Of a stretch of DNA of 64,000 nucleotides, positions 9,341 to 17,844 are shown in pieces. The stretch is from positions 4,134,001 through 4,198,000 of the forward strand of contig NZ_CP043311.1 in assembly GCF_008807375.1 (NCBI RefSeq), written 5' to 3'. The stretch is from Pseudomonas lalkuanensis (GTDB taxonomy: Bacteria; Pseudomonadota; Gammaproteobacteria; Pseudomonadales; Pseudomonadaceae). The notes below the pieces were generated by a model. That model worked only from the letters and a program-made list of their open reading frames with translations, searched no databases and was not told the DNA's origin. The position numbers were made by a program, and so were the translations under genes. Position 1 is the stretch's first letter. Each line of letters opens with the position of its first letter.

Positions 9341-10084
9341 ATGAACTTCGATGTGACTGTCTTCTGGGACGCCCTGACGTCCTGGCACTTTTTCCGCGGA
9401 GCCTGCATCACCCTGGTGCTGGCGCTGGTTTCCCATTCCGTTGGCATCCTGATTTCCATTCCCTGCGCCCTGGCCCTGGACGGCCCGCCGAATGCCTGGC
9501 GCACCACCCTGCGCGGCGTACTCAGCGTGTTCCGTGGCGCCCCTACCCTGTTGCAGCTGCTGTTCGTGTGGAACGCGCTGCCGCAGTTCTTCCCGGTGTT
9601 CCGCGAAGAGTGGTTCACCCCCTTCATCGCCGCCTGGATCGCCCTGTCGATCAACGAAGCCGCCTACCAGGTGGAGATCAACCGCGCCGCGCTGAAAGCC
9701 GTGGACAAGGGCCAGTACGCCGCCGGCCACGCCCTGGGTCTGTCGCGCTGGCACATCTTCCGCTACGTCATCATGCCCCAGGCCGCGCGCATCGCCGTGC
9801 CGCCGACCGCCAACGAATTCATCACCCTGCTGAAGATCACCTCGCTGGCGTCGGTGATTTCCCTGCAGGAACTGATGGCAGTGACCTCGCAAACGGTCTC
9901 CACCACCTTCCAGTTCTCCGAGTACTACGCCGTCGCCCTCGTCTACTACCTCGTCATGGTTTACACCCTGACCTGGATGCAGGGTGGCCTCGAACGGCGC
10001 CTGGCGTGGGATTCCCACACCGGTACCAGCAGCAAGTCCGTCGGCCTGGTGCAACGCACCCTGGCTCGCATGCGCCGTATCTGA
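9341..10084 (+). CDS. ABC transporter permease (HisM/GlnP family)
   Basis: This 247-aa protein has about five membrane helices and the permease EAA-type loop in [19 protein letters not shown]...[18 protein letters not shown], which docks the ATPase. Only one permease gene is present, so the transporter probably uses a homodimer, as glutamine-type systems do. It follows the binding-protein gene and precedes the ATPase by 10 bases, giving a complete importer. AGGA lies eight bases before the ATG. Substrate range follows that of the binding protein and is not known. Confidence 0.85.
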   Translation: MNFDVTVFWDALTSWHFFRGACITLVLALVSHSVGILISIPCALALDGPPNAWRTTLRGVLSVFRGAPTLLQLLFVWNALPQFFPVFREEWFTPFIAAWIALSINEAAYQVEINRAALKAVDKGQYAAGHALGLSRWHIFRYVIMPQAARIAVPPTANEFITLLKITSLASVISLQELMAVTSQTVSTTFQFSEYYAVALVYYLVMVYTLTWMQGGLERRLAWDSHTGTSSKSVGLVQRTLARMRRI

Positions 10085-10094
10085 GGAGAGCGTC

Positions 10095-10826
10095 ATGAAC
10101 GAAATCATCCGTCTGCAGAACGTCGGCAAGCGCTATGAGGATTTCCAGGTGCTGCAAGGCATCAACCTCTCCGTGCGCCAGGGCGAGAAGATCGTCATCT
10201 GCGGTCCCTCGGGCTCCGGCAAGTCGACCCTGATCCGCTGCATCAACCGCCTCAATCCCCATGACACCGGCACCATCACGGTGGAAGAGCAGGACATTTC
10301 CACCAAGTCCGGCAGCGACCACGTGCGCCGCGAAGTGGGCATGGTGTTCCAGAACTTCAACCTGTTCCCCCACCTGACGGTGCTGGAGAACTGCACCCTG
10401 GCGCCGATGAAGGTCCGCGGAATGGGCCGCAAGCAAGCCGAGGAACTGGCCCTGCGCTACCTCAATCGCGTGCACATCGGCTCCCAGGCGCACAAGAAAC
10501 CCGGCCAGCTTTCCGGCGGCCAGCAACAGCGCGTGGCCATCGCCCGTGCCCTGTGCATGAACCCCAAGGTGATGCTGTTCGACGAACCCACCTCGGCGCT
10601 GGACCCGGAAATGGTCGGCGAAGTGCTGGAAGTGATGACCGAGCTGGCCCAGGACGGCATGACCATGCTCTGCGTGACCCATGAGATGGGCTTCGCACGC
10701 AAGGTAGCCGATCGCGTGGTGTTCATGGACGCCGGCCAGATCGTGGAAACCGCCACCCCGGCCGAGTTCTTCGACAACCCGCAGCACCCGCGCACCCGGG
10801 CCTTCCTTTCGCAGATCCGTCACTGA
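10095..10826 (+). CDS. ABC transporter ATP-binding protein (polar amino-acid family)
   Basis: This 243-aa ATPase has Walker A GPSGSGKS at 37-44, the signature LSGGQQQR, Walker [13 protein letters not shown] and an H-loop in VTHEMGFA. The size and sequence style match GlnQ/HisP-type ATPases. The start is ATG 10095 after CTGAGGAGAG; upstream in-frame codons run through the permease gene. Its stop overlaps the start of the next gene by one base (TGATG), which implies coupled translation with the aldolase-like gene. Confidence 0.9.
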   Translation: MNEIIRLQNVGKRYEDFQVLQGINLSVRQGEKIVICGPSGSGKSTLIRCINRLNPHDTGTITVEEQDISTKSGSDHVRREVGMVFQNFNLFPHLTVLENCTLAPMKVRGMGRKQAEELALRYLNRVHIGSQAHKKPGQLSGGQQQRVAIARALCMNPKVMLFDEPTSALDPEMVGEVLEVMTELAQDGMTMLCVTHEMGFARKVADRVVFMDAGQIVETATPAEFFDNPQHPRTRAFLSQIRH

Positions 10827-11548
10827 TGAACGCACAGAACGAAGCCATCCTGCGTCGTGACCTGGCGGCCGCCTACCGGCTGGCCGCCCTGTTCGGCTGG
10901 GATGACACTCTCTACACCCACTTCTCGGTGCGCCTGCCGGGCGTGGAGCCGCGCTTCCTGATCAACCCGTTCGGGCTGATGTTCGAAGAGATCCGCGCCA
11001 GCGACCTGATCGTGGTCGACATGCACGGCCGCGTGGTGGAAGGCAACGCCGACTACAACATCGCCGGTTTCACCATCCACAGCGCCGTACACATGGCCCG
11101 CGCCGATGCCCACTGCGTGATCCACACCCATACCCTCGCGGGTATGGCGGTGGCTGCGGCGGACAACGGCCTGGCCCAGCTCAACCAGATCAGCGCCGAG
11201 TTCCATCAGCGGGTCGGCTACCACACCTACGAAGGCATCGCCCTGGACCTGGGCGAGCGCGAGCGCCTGGTGGCGTCGCTGGGCGACAACATCGCCCTGA
11301 TGCTGCGCCACCATGGCCTGCTCAGCGTCGGCGCCAGCGTCGCCGACGCCTTCTACGTCATGTACTACCTGAACAAGGCGTGCGAGATCCAGGTCGCCGC
11401 CGCCTCCTTGCGCGGCATCCGCGAGATGTCCGACGAGCTCAGCACGCACGCCTGCGAACAGTTCCAGGCCTGCGAGTGGCAGCGCCAGCTGGTCTGGGAA
11501 GCCTGGCTGAGAAAGCTCGAAAGGGAGTGCCCCGAATACAAGGACTAG
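10826..11548 (+). CDS. Class II aldolase/adducin-family protein
   Basis: This 240-aa protein has a class II aldolase fold. Zinc-type histidines are visible in VIHTHTLAGMA and in the later LRHHGLLSVGAS segment. Relatives include fuculose-phosphate aldolase, ribulose-phosphate epimerase and several non-phosphorylated aldolases or decarboxylases. Its first base is the last base of the ATPase stop codon, so it belongs to the transporter operon. It may cleave or decarboxylate a product of the imported compound; the reaction cannot be named. Its presence inside a gbu-type cluster is unusual. Confidence 0.8.
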   Translation: MNAQNEAILRRDLAAAYRLAALFGWDDTLYTHFSVRLPGVEPRFLINPFGLMFEEIRASDLIVVDMHGRVVEGNADYNIAGFTIHSAVHMARADAHCVIHTHTLAGMAVAAADNGLAQLNQISAEFHQRVGYHTYEGIALDLGERERLVASLGDNIALMLRHHGLLSVGASVADAFYVMYYLNKACEIQVAAASLRGIREMSDELSTHACEQFQACEWQRQLVWEAWLRKLERECPEYKD

Positions 11549-11656
11549 GACAAGCGGGATTGCTTGATAACGGCGCAGTGTGAAGCGTTGCGCGCCTTGC
11601 AACACCTGTCGCGGCTTTGCGAACCGCGGCGACAACAATAGAAAGAGAGACCTGTA

Positions 11657-13042
11657 ATGGCTTTGGATATTTTCGTAGTACTCCTATACGTAGCTGCCAT
11701 GCTTGCACTGGGCTGGTACGGCATGCGCCGTGCCAAGACCCGTGAGGACTATCTGGTGGCCGGCCGCAACCTCGGGCCAGGCTTCTATCTCGGCACCATG
11801 GCGGCCACCGTACTCGGCGGCGCCGCCACCATCGGCACCGTACGCCTGGGCTACGTCCATGGCATTTCCGGTTTCTGGCTGTGCGCCAGCCTCGGCTTCG
11901 GCATCATGGGCATCAGCCTGTTCCTGGCCAAGCCGCTGCTGAAGCTCAAGATCTACACCGTGACCCAGGTACTGGAGCGTCGTTACAACCCGACCGCCCG
12001 CCATGCCAGCGCCGCCATCATGCTGGTGTACGCCCTGATGATCGGCGCGACCTCCACCATCGCCATCGGCACCGTGATGCAGGTCCTGTTCGGCCTGCCG
12101 TTCTGGGTTTCCGTGCTGATCGGCGGCGGCATCGTGGTCGCCTACTCCACGATCGGCGGCATGTGGTCCCTGACCCTGACTGACATCGTGCAGTTCATGA
12201 TCATGACCATCGGCCTGGTATTCATCCTGTTGCCGATGACCATGAGTGACGCTGGCGGCTGGGACGCCCTGGTAGCCAAGCTGCCGGAAAGCTACTTCTC
12301 CCTGACCGCCATCGGTTGGGACACCATCATCACGTACTTCCTGATCTACTTCTTCGGCATCTTCATTGGCCAGGACATCTGGCAGCGCGTGTTCACCGCC
12401 CGCACCGAGACCGTCGCCAAGGTCGCTGGTACCGCCGCTGGTGTCTACTGCGTACTCTACGGCCTGGCCGGCGCCCTGATCGGCATGGCTGCCAAGGTGC
12501 TGCTGCCTGATCTGGACAACGTCAACAACGCCTTCGCCACCATCGTCGACACCACGCTGCCGGACGGTGTCCGTGGCCTGGTAGTCGCAGCCGCCCTGGC
12601 GGCCCTGATGTCCACCGCCAGCGCCGGGCTGCTGGCCGCCTCCACCACCGCCGCGCAGGACCTCTGGCCGCTGCTGGGTGGCAAGGCCGATGACGAAGGC
12701 GACGCGCACAAGAACCGTCTGTTCACCCTGCTGCTGGGTGTGGTGGTACTGGGCATCGCCCTGGTGGTAAGCGACGTGATCAGTGCCCTGACCCTGGCCT
12801 ACAACCTGCTGGTAGGCGGCATGCTCATCCCGCTGCTGGGCGCCATCTACTGGAAGCGCGCCAGCACCGCCGGCGCCATCGCCAGCATGGTCCTGGGCAG
12901 CATCACCGCCTGCGTCTTCATGTTCACCGATGGCCTCGAAGCCAATACCCCGATCTACTACAGCCTGGCTGTAGGCGCGGTGAGCTTCGTGGTGATCAGC
13001 CTGCTGTCCCGCAGCTCTGCGGAGACCGCCGAGCTGGCCTGA
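11657..13042 (+). CDS. Sodium:solute symporter family transporter
   Basis: This 461-aa integral membrane protein has about thirteen hydrophobic helices and SSS-family features: RRAKTREDYLVAGRNLG near the N-terminus, and a core such as AALAALMSTASAGLLAASTTAAQDLW, where small and hydroxyl residues contribute to the sodium site. It ends the transport cluster, and a strong terminator lies 38 bases after its stop. PA1418 of P. aeruginosa is a symporter of this kind close to gbuA. The substrate may be a guanidino acid or the product of the pathway; this is inferred from context. Confidence 0.85.
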   Translation: MALDIFVVLLYVAAMLALGWYGMRRAKTREDYLVAGRNLGPGFYLGTMAATVLGGAATIGTVRLGYVHGISGFWLCASLGFGIMGISLFLAKPLLKLKIYTVTQVLERRYNPTARHASAAIMLVYALMIGATSTIAIGTVMQVLFGLPFWVSVLIGGGIVVAYSTIGGMWSLTLTDIVQFMIMTIGLVFILLPMTMSDAGGWDALVAKLPESYFSLTAIGWDTIITYFLIYFFGIFIGQDIWQRVFTARTETVAKVAGTAAGVYCVLYGLAGALIGMAAKVLLPDLDNVNNAFATIVDTTLPDGVRGLVVAAALAALMSTASAGLLAASTTAAQDLWPLLGGKADDEGDAHKNRLFTLLLGVVVLGIALVVSDVISALTLAYNLLVGGMLIPLLGAIYWKRASTAGAIASMVLGSITACVFMFTDGLEANTPIYYSLAVGAVSFVVISLLSRSSAETAELA

Positions 13043-13080
13043 CATGCACTGCCGCCTCTTCCCGGAGGTGGCCTTTCCGG

Positions 13081-13115
13081 GCCCCGGATCGGCATTGCCG
13101 ACCGGGGCTTTTTTT
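13081..13115 (+). terminator. Rho-independent terminator after the symporter gene
   Basis: GCCCCGG pairs with CCGGGGC around an inner CGGC/GCCG stem, followed by a run of seven T. It closes the gbu-type transcription unit. Confidence 0.9.
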
Positions 13116-13157
13116 GTTCCCCATCGAGCTGCGACTAGGCTGAATACATGGTTTTCC

Positions 13158-13254
13158 TGTGGGGGCGAATTCATTCGCTATGCAGACCGCAGGTCTGCCT
13201 GGAGCATCCAGGGGCGGCTACGCCGCCCATCGCGAATGAATTCACCCCCACAGA
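13158..13254. repeat. REP/BIME-like repeat, copy 3 (about 97 bp)
   Basis: TGTGGGGGCGAATTCATTCG and its inverse, CGAATGAATTCACCCCCACA, bracket an inner GC hairpin (GGGGCGGCTACGCCGCCC). It fills most of the gap before the MBL-fold gene. Confidence 0.85.
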
Positions 13255-13303
13255 TTTCCGCCCCACAGTCAGCCACGTGGCATCAACCGGCACGGAGCAC
13301 CCC

Positions 13304-14029
13304 ATGAAAATCGTCAGCCGCGACCAGTGGTTCGAAGTCGAGCACCGCTACGACGGCATCAGCCTGATCAGTGAGCCATTCGTGCGGCCCTTCTACCGCT
13401 GCAACCTCTGGCACGTTCAGGGCCGCGACAAGGACCTGCTGATCGACTCCGGCTCCGGCGTCGTCAGCCTGCGCGAACAGCTGCCCTGGCTCACCCAGCG
13501 CCCGCTGCTGGCGGTGGCCAGCCACACCCACTTCGACCATATCGCCGGGCATCACGAATTCCCCGAGCGCCTGGTCCATCCGGCAGAAGCGCACATCCTG
13601 GCCACGCCCACGGGCGAAAACACCCTGGCCAAGGACTATGTCGGCGACGAGATGTTCGAGGCGCACCCGGACTGCCCGCTGTGCTATGCCGAATACCGCG
13701 TGAAGGCGGCGCCGGCGACACGCCTGATCGATGAGGGGGATGTGCTGGACCTGGGGAATCGGGTGCTGGAGGTGCTGCATACCCCCGGCCATTCACCGGG
13801 CGGCATCAGCCTGTGGGAAGCGAAGACGCAGACACTGTTCAGCGGCGACATCATCTACGACGGCCCGCTGATCGATAACGCCTACCACTCGAATCTGGAT
13901 GATTACGCCAAGAGCCTCGCACGGCTGCGCGACCTTCCGGTGCGCACCGTGCATGGCGGTCACTTCGCCAGTTTCTCCGGTGAGCGCCTGCGCGAGTTGG
14001 CGGACAACTGGCTACGCGCTCACGAGTGA
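13304..14029 (+). CDS. MBL-fold metallohydrolase
   Basis: This 241-aa protein has the metallo-beta-lactamase fold signature HTHFDH at 74-79, followed by HTPGHSPGG and FSGDIIYDGP; these supply histidine and aspartate ligands for two metals, and a final HGGHFAS completes the site. Such proteins hydrolyse thioesters, lactones or phosphodiesters. The start is ATG 13304 with GGAG nine bases upstream; longer readings run back through the REP repeat. It lies between the symporter and the 45-aa gene, as PA1415 does in P. aeruginosa. The substrate is unknown. Confidence 0.85.
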   Translation: MKIVSRDQWFEVEHRYDGISLISEPFVRPFYRCNLWHVQGRDKDLLIDSGSGVVSLREQLPWLTQRPLLAVASHTHFDHIAGHHEFPERLVHPAEAHILATPTGENTLAKDYVGDEMFEAHPDCPLCYAEYRVKAAPATRLIDEGDVLDLGNRVLEVLHTPGHSPGGISLWEAKTQTLFSGDIIYDGPLIDNAYHSNLDDYAKSLARLRDLPVRTVHGGHFASFSGERLRELADNWLRAHE

Positions 14030-14034
14030 GCCGG

Positions 14035-14172
14035 TCACTTCCTCAGGCGGCGCTGCTCGGCGAGGCGGCGCTGCTCTTCACTCCGGACCGGAATGGGCTG
14101 CAGGCGCGGTGCCTCGATCAGGCCCAGCGCGACACCCAGTTGCCACATCCACGCTTCTAGCCGCTTTCTCAT
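14035..14172 (-). CDS. 45-aa protein downstream of an Anr-type promoter (PA1414-like)
   Basis: This small ORF encodes 45 residues starting MRKRLEAWMWQLGVALGL and ending in an Arg/Glu/Gln-rich tail (SEEQRRLAEQRRLRK). The amphipathic N-terminal half could bind a membrane. A run of five G lies eight bases before the ATG. The gene sits between an MBL-fold gene and a LysR/MFS pair, the position of PA1414 in P. aeruginosa as I recall. Upstream in-frame Met codons reach 14256, but the predicted transcript starts at about 14254, so ATG 14172 is preferred. The function of the peptide is unknown; the leader RNA may be the active product. Confidence 0.65.
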   Translation of the reverse strand: MRKRLEAWMWQLGVALGLIEAPRLQPIPVRSEEQRRLAEQRRLRK

Positions 14173-14254
14173 GCTTGACCCCCTTTCCTGGGACGATGGT
14201 CGGGTGGCCCGTGCTTCTTGGGCCACCCTCGTCAGGAGCTTAGTTGCTCCGGGC
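14173..14254 (-). ncRNA. Candidate SicX-like structured 5' leader / small RNA
   Basis: The leader between the predicted start of transcription and the 45-aa ORF holds two perfect stem-loops. GGAGC-AACTAA-GCTCC lies at 14235-14250. GGGTGGCCC, a 9-base loop and GGGCCACCC lie at 14202-14228. The second stem could act as a terminator or processing point and leave a short RNA of about 50-80 bases. In P. aeruginosa the PA1414 locus yields the oxygen-responsive small RNA SicX, as I recall. Identity here is inferred from position, the Anr box and structure, not from an alignment. Confidence 0.55.
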
Positions 14255-14261
14255 AAGATCC

Positions 14262-14302
14262 AAAATACGCCCGCCCTGAAATTTCCTACTGATCTGAATC
14301 AA
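14262..14302 (-). promoter_or_regulatory. Anr/FNR box with spaced -10 element
   Basis: Read on the minus strand, 14302-14289 is TTGATTCAGATCAG, which matches the Anr/FNR consensus TTGAT-N4-ATCAA at every position but the last. A -10-like TATTTT lies at 14267-14262. Transcription starting at 14254-14255 would put the box centre near -41, the class II activator position, so low-oxygen induction is predicted. Confidence 0.8.
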
Positions 14303-14480
14303 ACCGCTGAACGGTATACGGGAAACGTCTTACCGGAGGATCGCCGCTTACTTACTGAAACTTCAGTGCAATTGCCGATGTATCTCACTTCATTCAACAC
14401 TGACCAGGAACTTCCCCGTAGGGCGCGCCGTGCGCACCGAAACCCTGCGAACCGGTCCACAAACGAATCCAGATTCGCTC

Positions 14481-15350
14481 TTACGACGCCTGGGACCGCC
14501 CCTGCTGCAGGTCGATCCAGGCCCGCAGGTTCGCCCCGAGCATGCCCTTGCGCCACATCAGCCAGGTGGTGGCGCGGTTGAACGGCGCGTCCAGCTGGTG
14601 AACCCGCACTTCGTCCCGTCCCGGCAGGCTATCGAGCATCGAGCGCGGCACCAGGGCGATGCCGCCCCCGGCGATCACGCAGGCCAGCATGCTGTGGTAG
14701 GACTCGATTTCCATGGGCGGCGCCATCGGCACTCGCGAGGCCACGAACCAGCCCTCCAGGCGACGGCGATAGGAGCAGCTCTGGCGGAAGGCGAACACCT
14801 CCAGCCCGGCCACGTCCTGTGCCGACTTCACCGGCCCATGGGCGGCCTCGGTGATCAGCACCATTTCCTCCTCGAACAGCGGCAGACCATCCAGCTCGGC
14901 GAACTCAACCGGACCATCCACCAGGGCGGCATCCAGGCGGCCACCGAGCAGGCCATCGAGCAATTCACCGCTGGGTGCGGTCTGCACCTGCAGGTTCACC
15001 GCCGGCCAGGTGCGGTGGTAGCGCACGAGAATGGGCGGCAGGTGGATGGCGGCGGTGCTGAACATGGAGCCGATGACGAAATCCCCCGCCGGCTCACCAC
15101 CGCGCAGGGCAGCCTCGGCCTCGGCCTGCAGGGCGAACATGCGCTCGGCGTAGCCCAGCATCACCTTGCCCGCCGGTGACAGGGTCAGGCGCTGGCGTTC
15201 ACGGAGAAACAGCTCCACGCCCAGACTCTCCTCCAACTGCCTGAGGCGCGTGGACAGGTTCGACGGTACCCGGTGCATGCGCGACGCCGCGCGGGTGATG
15301 GAGCCTTCCTCGGCCACGGCCTGGAAGATGCGGAGCTGGCTGAGTTCCAT
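14481..15350 (-). CDS. LysR-type transcriptional regulator
   Basis: This 289-aa protein has a LysR helix-turn-helix (about 3-60, with SITRAASRMHRVPSNLSTRL) and a C-terminal effector domain. It is divergent from a YbfB/YjiJ-type MFS gene with a 109-base AT-rich gap holding a palindrome, so it probably controls that exporter and itself. PA1413/PA1412 in P. aeruginosa show the same pair, as I recall. The start ATG directly follows the shared promoter region. The effector is unknown. Confidence 0.85.
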   Translation of the reverse strand: MELSQLRIFQAVAEEGSITRAASRMHRVPSNLSTRLRQLEESLGVELFLRERQRLTLSPAGKVMLGYAERMFALQAEAEAALRGGEPAGDFVIGSMFSTAAIHLPPILVRYHRTWPAVNLQVQTAPSGELLDGLLGGRLDAALVDGPVEFAELDGLPLFEEEMVLITEAAHGPVKSAQDVAGLEVFAFRQSCSYRRRLEGWFVASRVPMAPPMEIESYHSMLACVIAGGGIALVPRSMLDSLPGRDEVRVHQLDAPFNRATTWLMWRKGMLGANLRAWIDLQQGRSQAS

Positions 15351-15371
15351 GGATTATCCATTCAATCAAAC

Positions 15372-15387
15372 AGAACATATTTGTTCT
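15372..15387. promoter_or_regulatory. Palindromic operator in the LysR/MFS intergenic region
   Basis: AGAACA-TATT-TGTTCT is a perfect dyad in an AT-rich gap between divergent genes, as expected for a LysR binding site. Confidence 0.5.
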
Positions 15388-15459
15388 TTTTTATTCGTTT
15401 TTATTGAACACATCCAGCCCCTAGCATGGAATTCCGATGACCAGCACCGGAGCCCTCCC

Positions 15460-16665
15460 ATGCCACCGCTGATCCGCCTGATGGCCTGCCTGTTCGCCCT
15501 GATCGTCGCCATGGGTGTCGGTCGCTTCGCCCTGACTCCGCTGCTCCCACACTTGATCGCCGAAGGCCAGGTGAGCCTTACCGGTGCCGGCCTGGTAGCC
15601 GCCGCCAACTACCTGGGCTACCTGGTGGGAGCCCTGGACGCTTTCTATGCCAGCTCCCCGCGACAGGCACGGCTACGTCTGGTGGCGGGGCTCTGGGCCA
15701 CCGTCCTGCTGACCCTGGCTTCCGCGCTGGCCGAAGGCTTCTGGCCCCATGTGCTGCTGCGTTTCGCCCTGGGGGTGACCAGCGCCTGGGTGCTGGTGGT
15801 GGTCACCGGCCTCAGCCAGCGCATCGCCGCAGAGGCCAACAGGCCCCGCCTGGGCAGCCTGGTATTCGCCGGCCCCGCCTTCGGCGTGATGCTGACCGGC
15901 GCGCTGGCCCTGGAGCTGAACCTGCAAGGCCAGGGTTCGGCCATGCTCTGGCTGGCCTTCGGCGTTCTGGCCCTTCTGCTGACCCTGGCTACCCATCCGC
16001 TGCTGCCCCATCCGCAAGCGCCAACCGTGACGACGATCCAACCCGTCCCACGGCGACCGCGCTCCCTGTATGCGCTGCTCGCTGCCTATGGCCTGGTGGG
16101 CCTGGGCTACATCATCCCCGCCACCTTCCTTTCGCAGATGGCTGCGGCGCGCTTCCACGGTCAATGGCAGGCGGACCTGTTCTGGCCGGCCTTCGGCCTG
16201 GCGGCAGCCATCGGCGTGGTGTTGGTCAGCCTGCGCCGCCAGCGGCCCGGTGGCACTCGCCGCTGGCTGGTGGTCGCGCTGTGGTTACAAGCCTTGGGCA
16301 CCCTCGCCTGCACCCTGCCGGGCATGGCCGGATTGGTTCTGGGGGTGATCCTAAGCGGCGGCCCCTTCCTCGCCGGGATGCAACTGGTGATGCAGTACGC
16401 CCGCGAACTGGACCCGCAGGGCCATAGCCGTAACGTCGGCCTGCTGACCGCCGCCTTCGCCCTCGGGCAACTTGCCGGCCCGCTGCTGGCGGCTGCCAGC
16501 AGCCATTTCAGCGGCGATCTGCAACCGGCACTCTATGCGGCCGGCGCGGGGCTGCTCCTGGCGGGTGCCCTGATGGCGCGTCCGGGCGCCAACCCTGCCG
16601 GGGCGAACTCATTCGCCAAGCAGGACGCAGTCCTGCCCTGTGGGAGCGAATTTATTCGCGAATGA
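15460..16665 (+). CDS. YbfB/YjiJ-family MFS transporter
   Basis: This 401-aa protein has about twelve transmembrane helices and the family opening MACLFALIVAMGVGRFALTPLLP. The start is ATG 15460; earlier in-frame codons run into the divergent LysR gene. Members are putative drug or metabolite exporters. The final residues, after GALMARPGANPAGA, are encoded by a REP repeat that also supplies the stop codon (...GSEFIRE-stop). The native C-terminus has therefore probably been extended by about 20 residues. Substrate unknown. Confidence 0.85.
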   Translation: MPPLIRLMACLFALIVAMGVGRFALTPLLPHLIAEGQVSLTGAGLVAAANYLGYLVGALDAFYASSPRQARLRLVAGLWATVLLTLASALAEGFWPHVLLRFALGVTSAWVLVVVTGLSQRIAAEANRPRLGSLVFAGPAFGVMLTGALALELNLQGQGSAMLWLAFGVLALLLTLATHPLLPHPQAPTVTTIQPVPRRPRSLYALLAAYGLVGLGYIIPATFLSQMAAARFHGQWQADLFWPAFGLAAAIGVVLVSLRRQRPGGTRRWLVVALWLQALGTLACTLPGMAGLVLGVILSGGPFLAGMQLVMQYARELDPQGHSRNVGLLTAAFALGQLAGPLLAAASSHFSGDLQPALYAAGAGLLLAGALMARPGANPAGANSFAKQDAVLPCGSEFIRE

Positions 16666-16732
16666 ATTCGTTCCCACAGGAAATGCAAAAGGGCCGCAGC
16701 GCGGCCCTTCGCGAATGACTTCGCCCCCACAA
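16639..16732. repeat. REP/BIME-like repeat, copy 4, overlapping a gene end
   Basis: Two REP palindromes (GTGGGAGCGAATTTATTCG... and ...TTCGCGAATGACTTCGCC) flank the hairpin GGGCCGCAGCGCGGCCC. The first unit encodes the tail and stop codon of the MFS gene. Confidence 0.85.
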
Positions 16733-16758
16733 AAGGCAGGCACCAGCGAGGAGCGTAG

Positions 16759-17844
16759 CTAGGTCCCGGTCTTGATCCTGGTCCAGGTGCGGGTACGGAC
16801 GCGCTCCAGCTTCGGCGGCAGCATCTCCACCGAGAACAGCCTGGCCTGCACCTCGGCCGGCGGGTAGACGTTGGGGTTGTCGCGCAGCTCCGCGGAGATC
16901 AGCGAGTCCGCCGCCTGGTTGGGGTTGGCGTAGGCGACATGGTCAGAGATGGGCGCGACGACTTCGGGTTGCAGCAGGTAGTTGAGGAAGGCATGGGCCT
17001 GCTCGACGTTCTTGGCGTCCTTCGGAATCGCCAGCACATCGAACCAGGCTGCGGTACCTTCCTTGGGAATGCGGTACTCCACCTTCACCCCATTGCCGGC
17101 CTCCTTCGCACGGGCGGCGGCCTGCATGGCGCCGCCCGACCAGGCCAGTGCCACGCAGACTTCGCCGTTGGCGAGGTCGGTGACGAACTTCGACGAGCTG
17201 AAATAGCTCACGTTCGGGCGCAGCTTCGCCAGCAATTCCTCGGCCTTCTTGTAATCGTCCGGATTGCGGCTGTTGGGCGGCAGGCCCAGGTAGTGCAGCA
17301 CCTCCGGAATCACCTCGGTGGGCGAGTCGAGGAAGGCCACGCCGCACTGCTTGAGCCTGGCCAGGTTGTCCGGGTTGAAGATCAGCTCCCAGGAGTCCAC
17401 CGGCGCGTTTTCACCCAGCACGGCCTTCACCTTGTCGACGTTGTAGGCGATGCCGTTGGTGCCCCACATGTAGGGCATCACGTACTGGTTGCCCGGGTCC
17501 TTGGCGGCCAGCACCTTGAGCAGCCCCGGGTTGAGATTCTTCCAGTTGGGCAGCTTGCTCTTGTCCAGCGGCTGGAACACGCCGGCCTTCATGTAGTTGG
17601 GCAGGAAGCCGTCGCTGGGCACCACCAGGTCGTAGCCGGAACGGCCAGAAAGCAGCTTGGCCTCCAGCACTTCGTTGCTGTCGTAGACGTCGTACTGGGG
17701 CTTGATGCCAGAAGCGGCCTGGAAGTCCTTCAGGGTGTTCGGGCCAATGTAGTCGAACCAGTTGTAGATGCGTACCTCCGGCTCGGCGACAGCGTTCAGC
17801 GAGGCGCCCAACAGGGCCCCCGCCAGCAGGATGCGGGCCTTCAT
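16759..17844 (-). CDS. Periplasmic polyamine-binding protein (PotF/SpuD-like), orphan
   Basis: This 361-aa protein has a signal peptide (MKARILLAGALLGASLNAVA) then the polyamine-binding-protein opening VRIYNWFDYIGPNTL. YDLVVPSDGFLPNYM and MWGTNGIAYNVDKVK also fit the PotF/SpuD family, which binds putrescine or spermidine in the periplasm. Its ATG overlaps the stop of the upstream acetylpolyamine amidohydrolase as ATGA, so the two are translated together. No permease or ATPase gene adjoins, so it must use a transporter elsewhere or serve a sensory role. PA1410 in P. aeruginosa has the same place beside aphA, as I recall. Confidence 0.88.
   Translation of the reverse strand: MKARILLAGALLGASLNAVAEPEVRIYNWFDYIGPNTLKDFQAASGIKPQYDVYDSNEVLEAKLLSGRSGYDLVVPSDGFLPNYMKAGVFQPLDKSKLPNWKNLNPGLLKVLAAKDPGNQYVMPYMWGTNGIAYNVDKVKAVLGENAPVDSWELIFNPDNLARLKQCGVAFLDSPTEVIPEVLHYLGLPPNSRNPDDYKKAEELLAKLRPNVSYFSSSKFVTDLANGEVCVALAWSGGAMQAAARAKEAGNGVKVEYRIPKEGTAAWFDVLAIPKDAKNVEQAHAFLNYLLQPEVVAPISDHVAYANPNQAADSLISAELRDNPNVYPPAEVQARLFSVEMLPPKLERVRTRTWTRIKTGT

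Noticed and set aside
11684..13174. 496-codon frame opposite the sodium:solute symporter
   Set aside because: It is a Gly/Gln/His-rich shadow of a membrane-protein gene.
13148..13303. Longer start for the MBL-fold protein
   Set aside because: The extension is translated REP repeat (SL-NEFT-like residues) and lacks a ribosome site; ATG 13304 has GGAG upstream.
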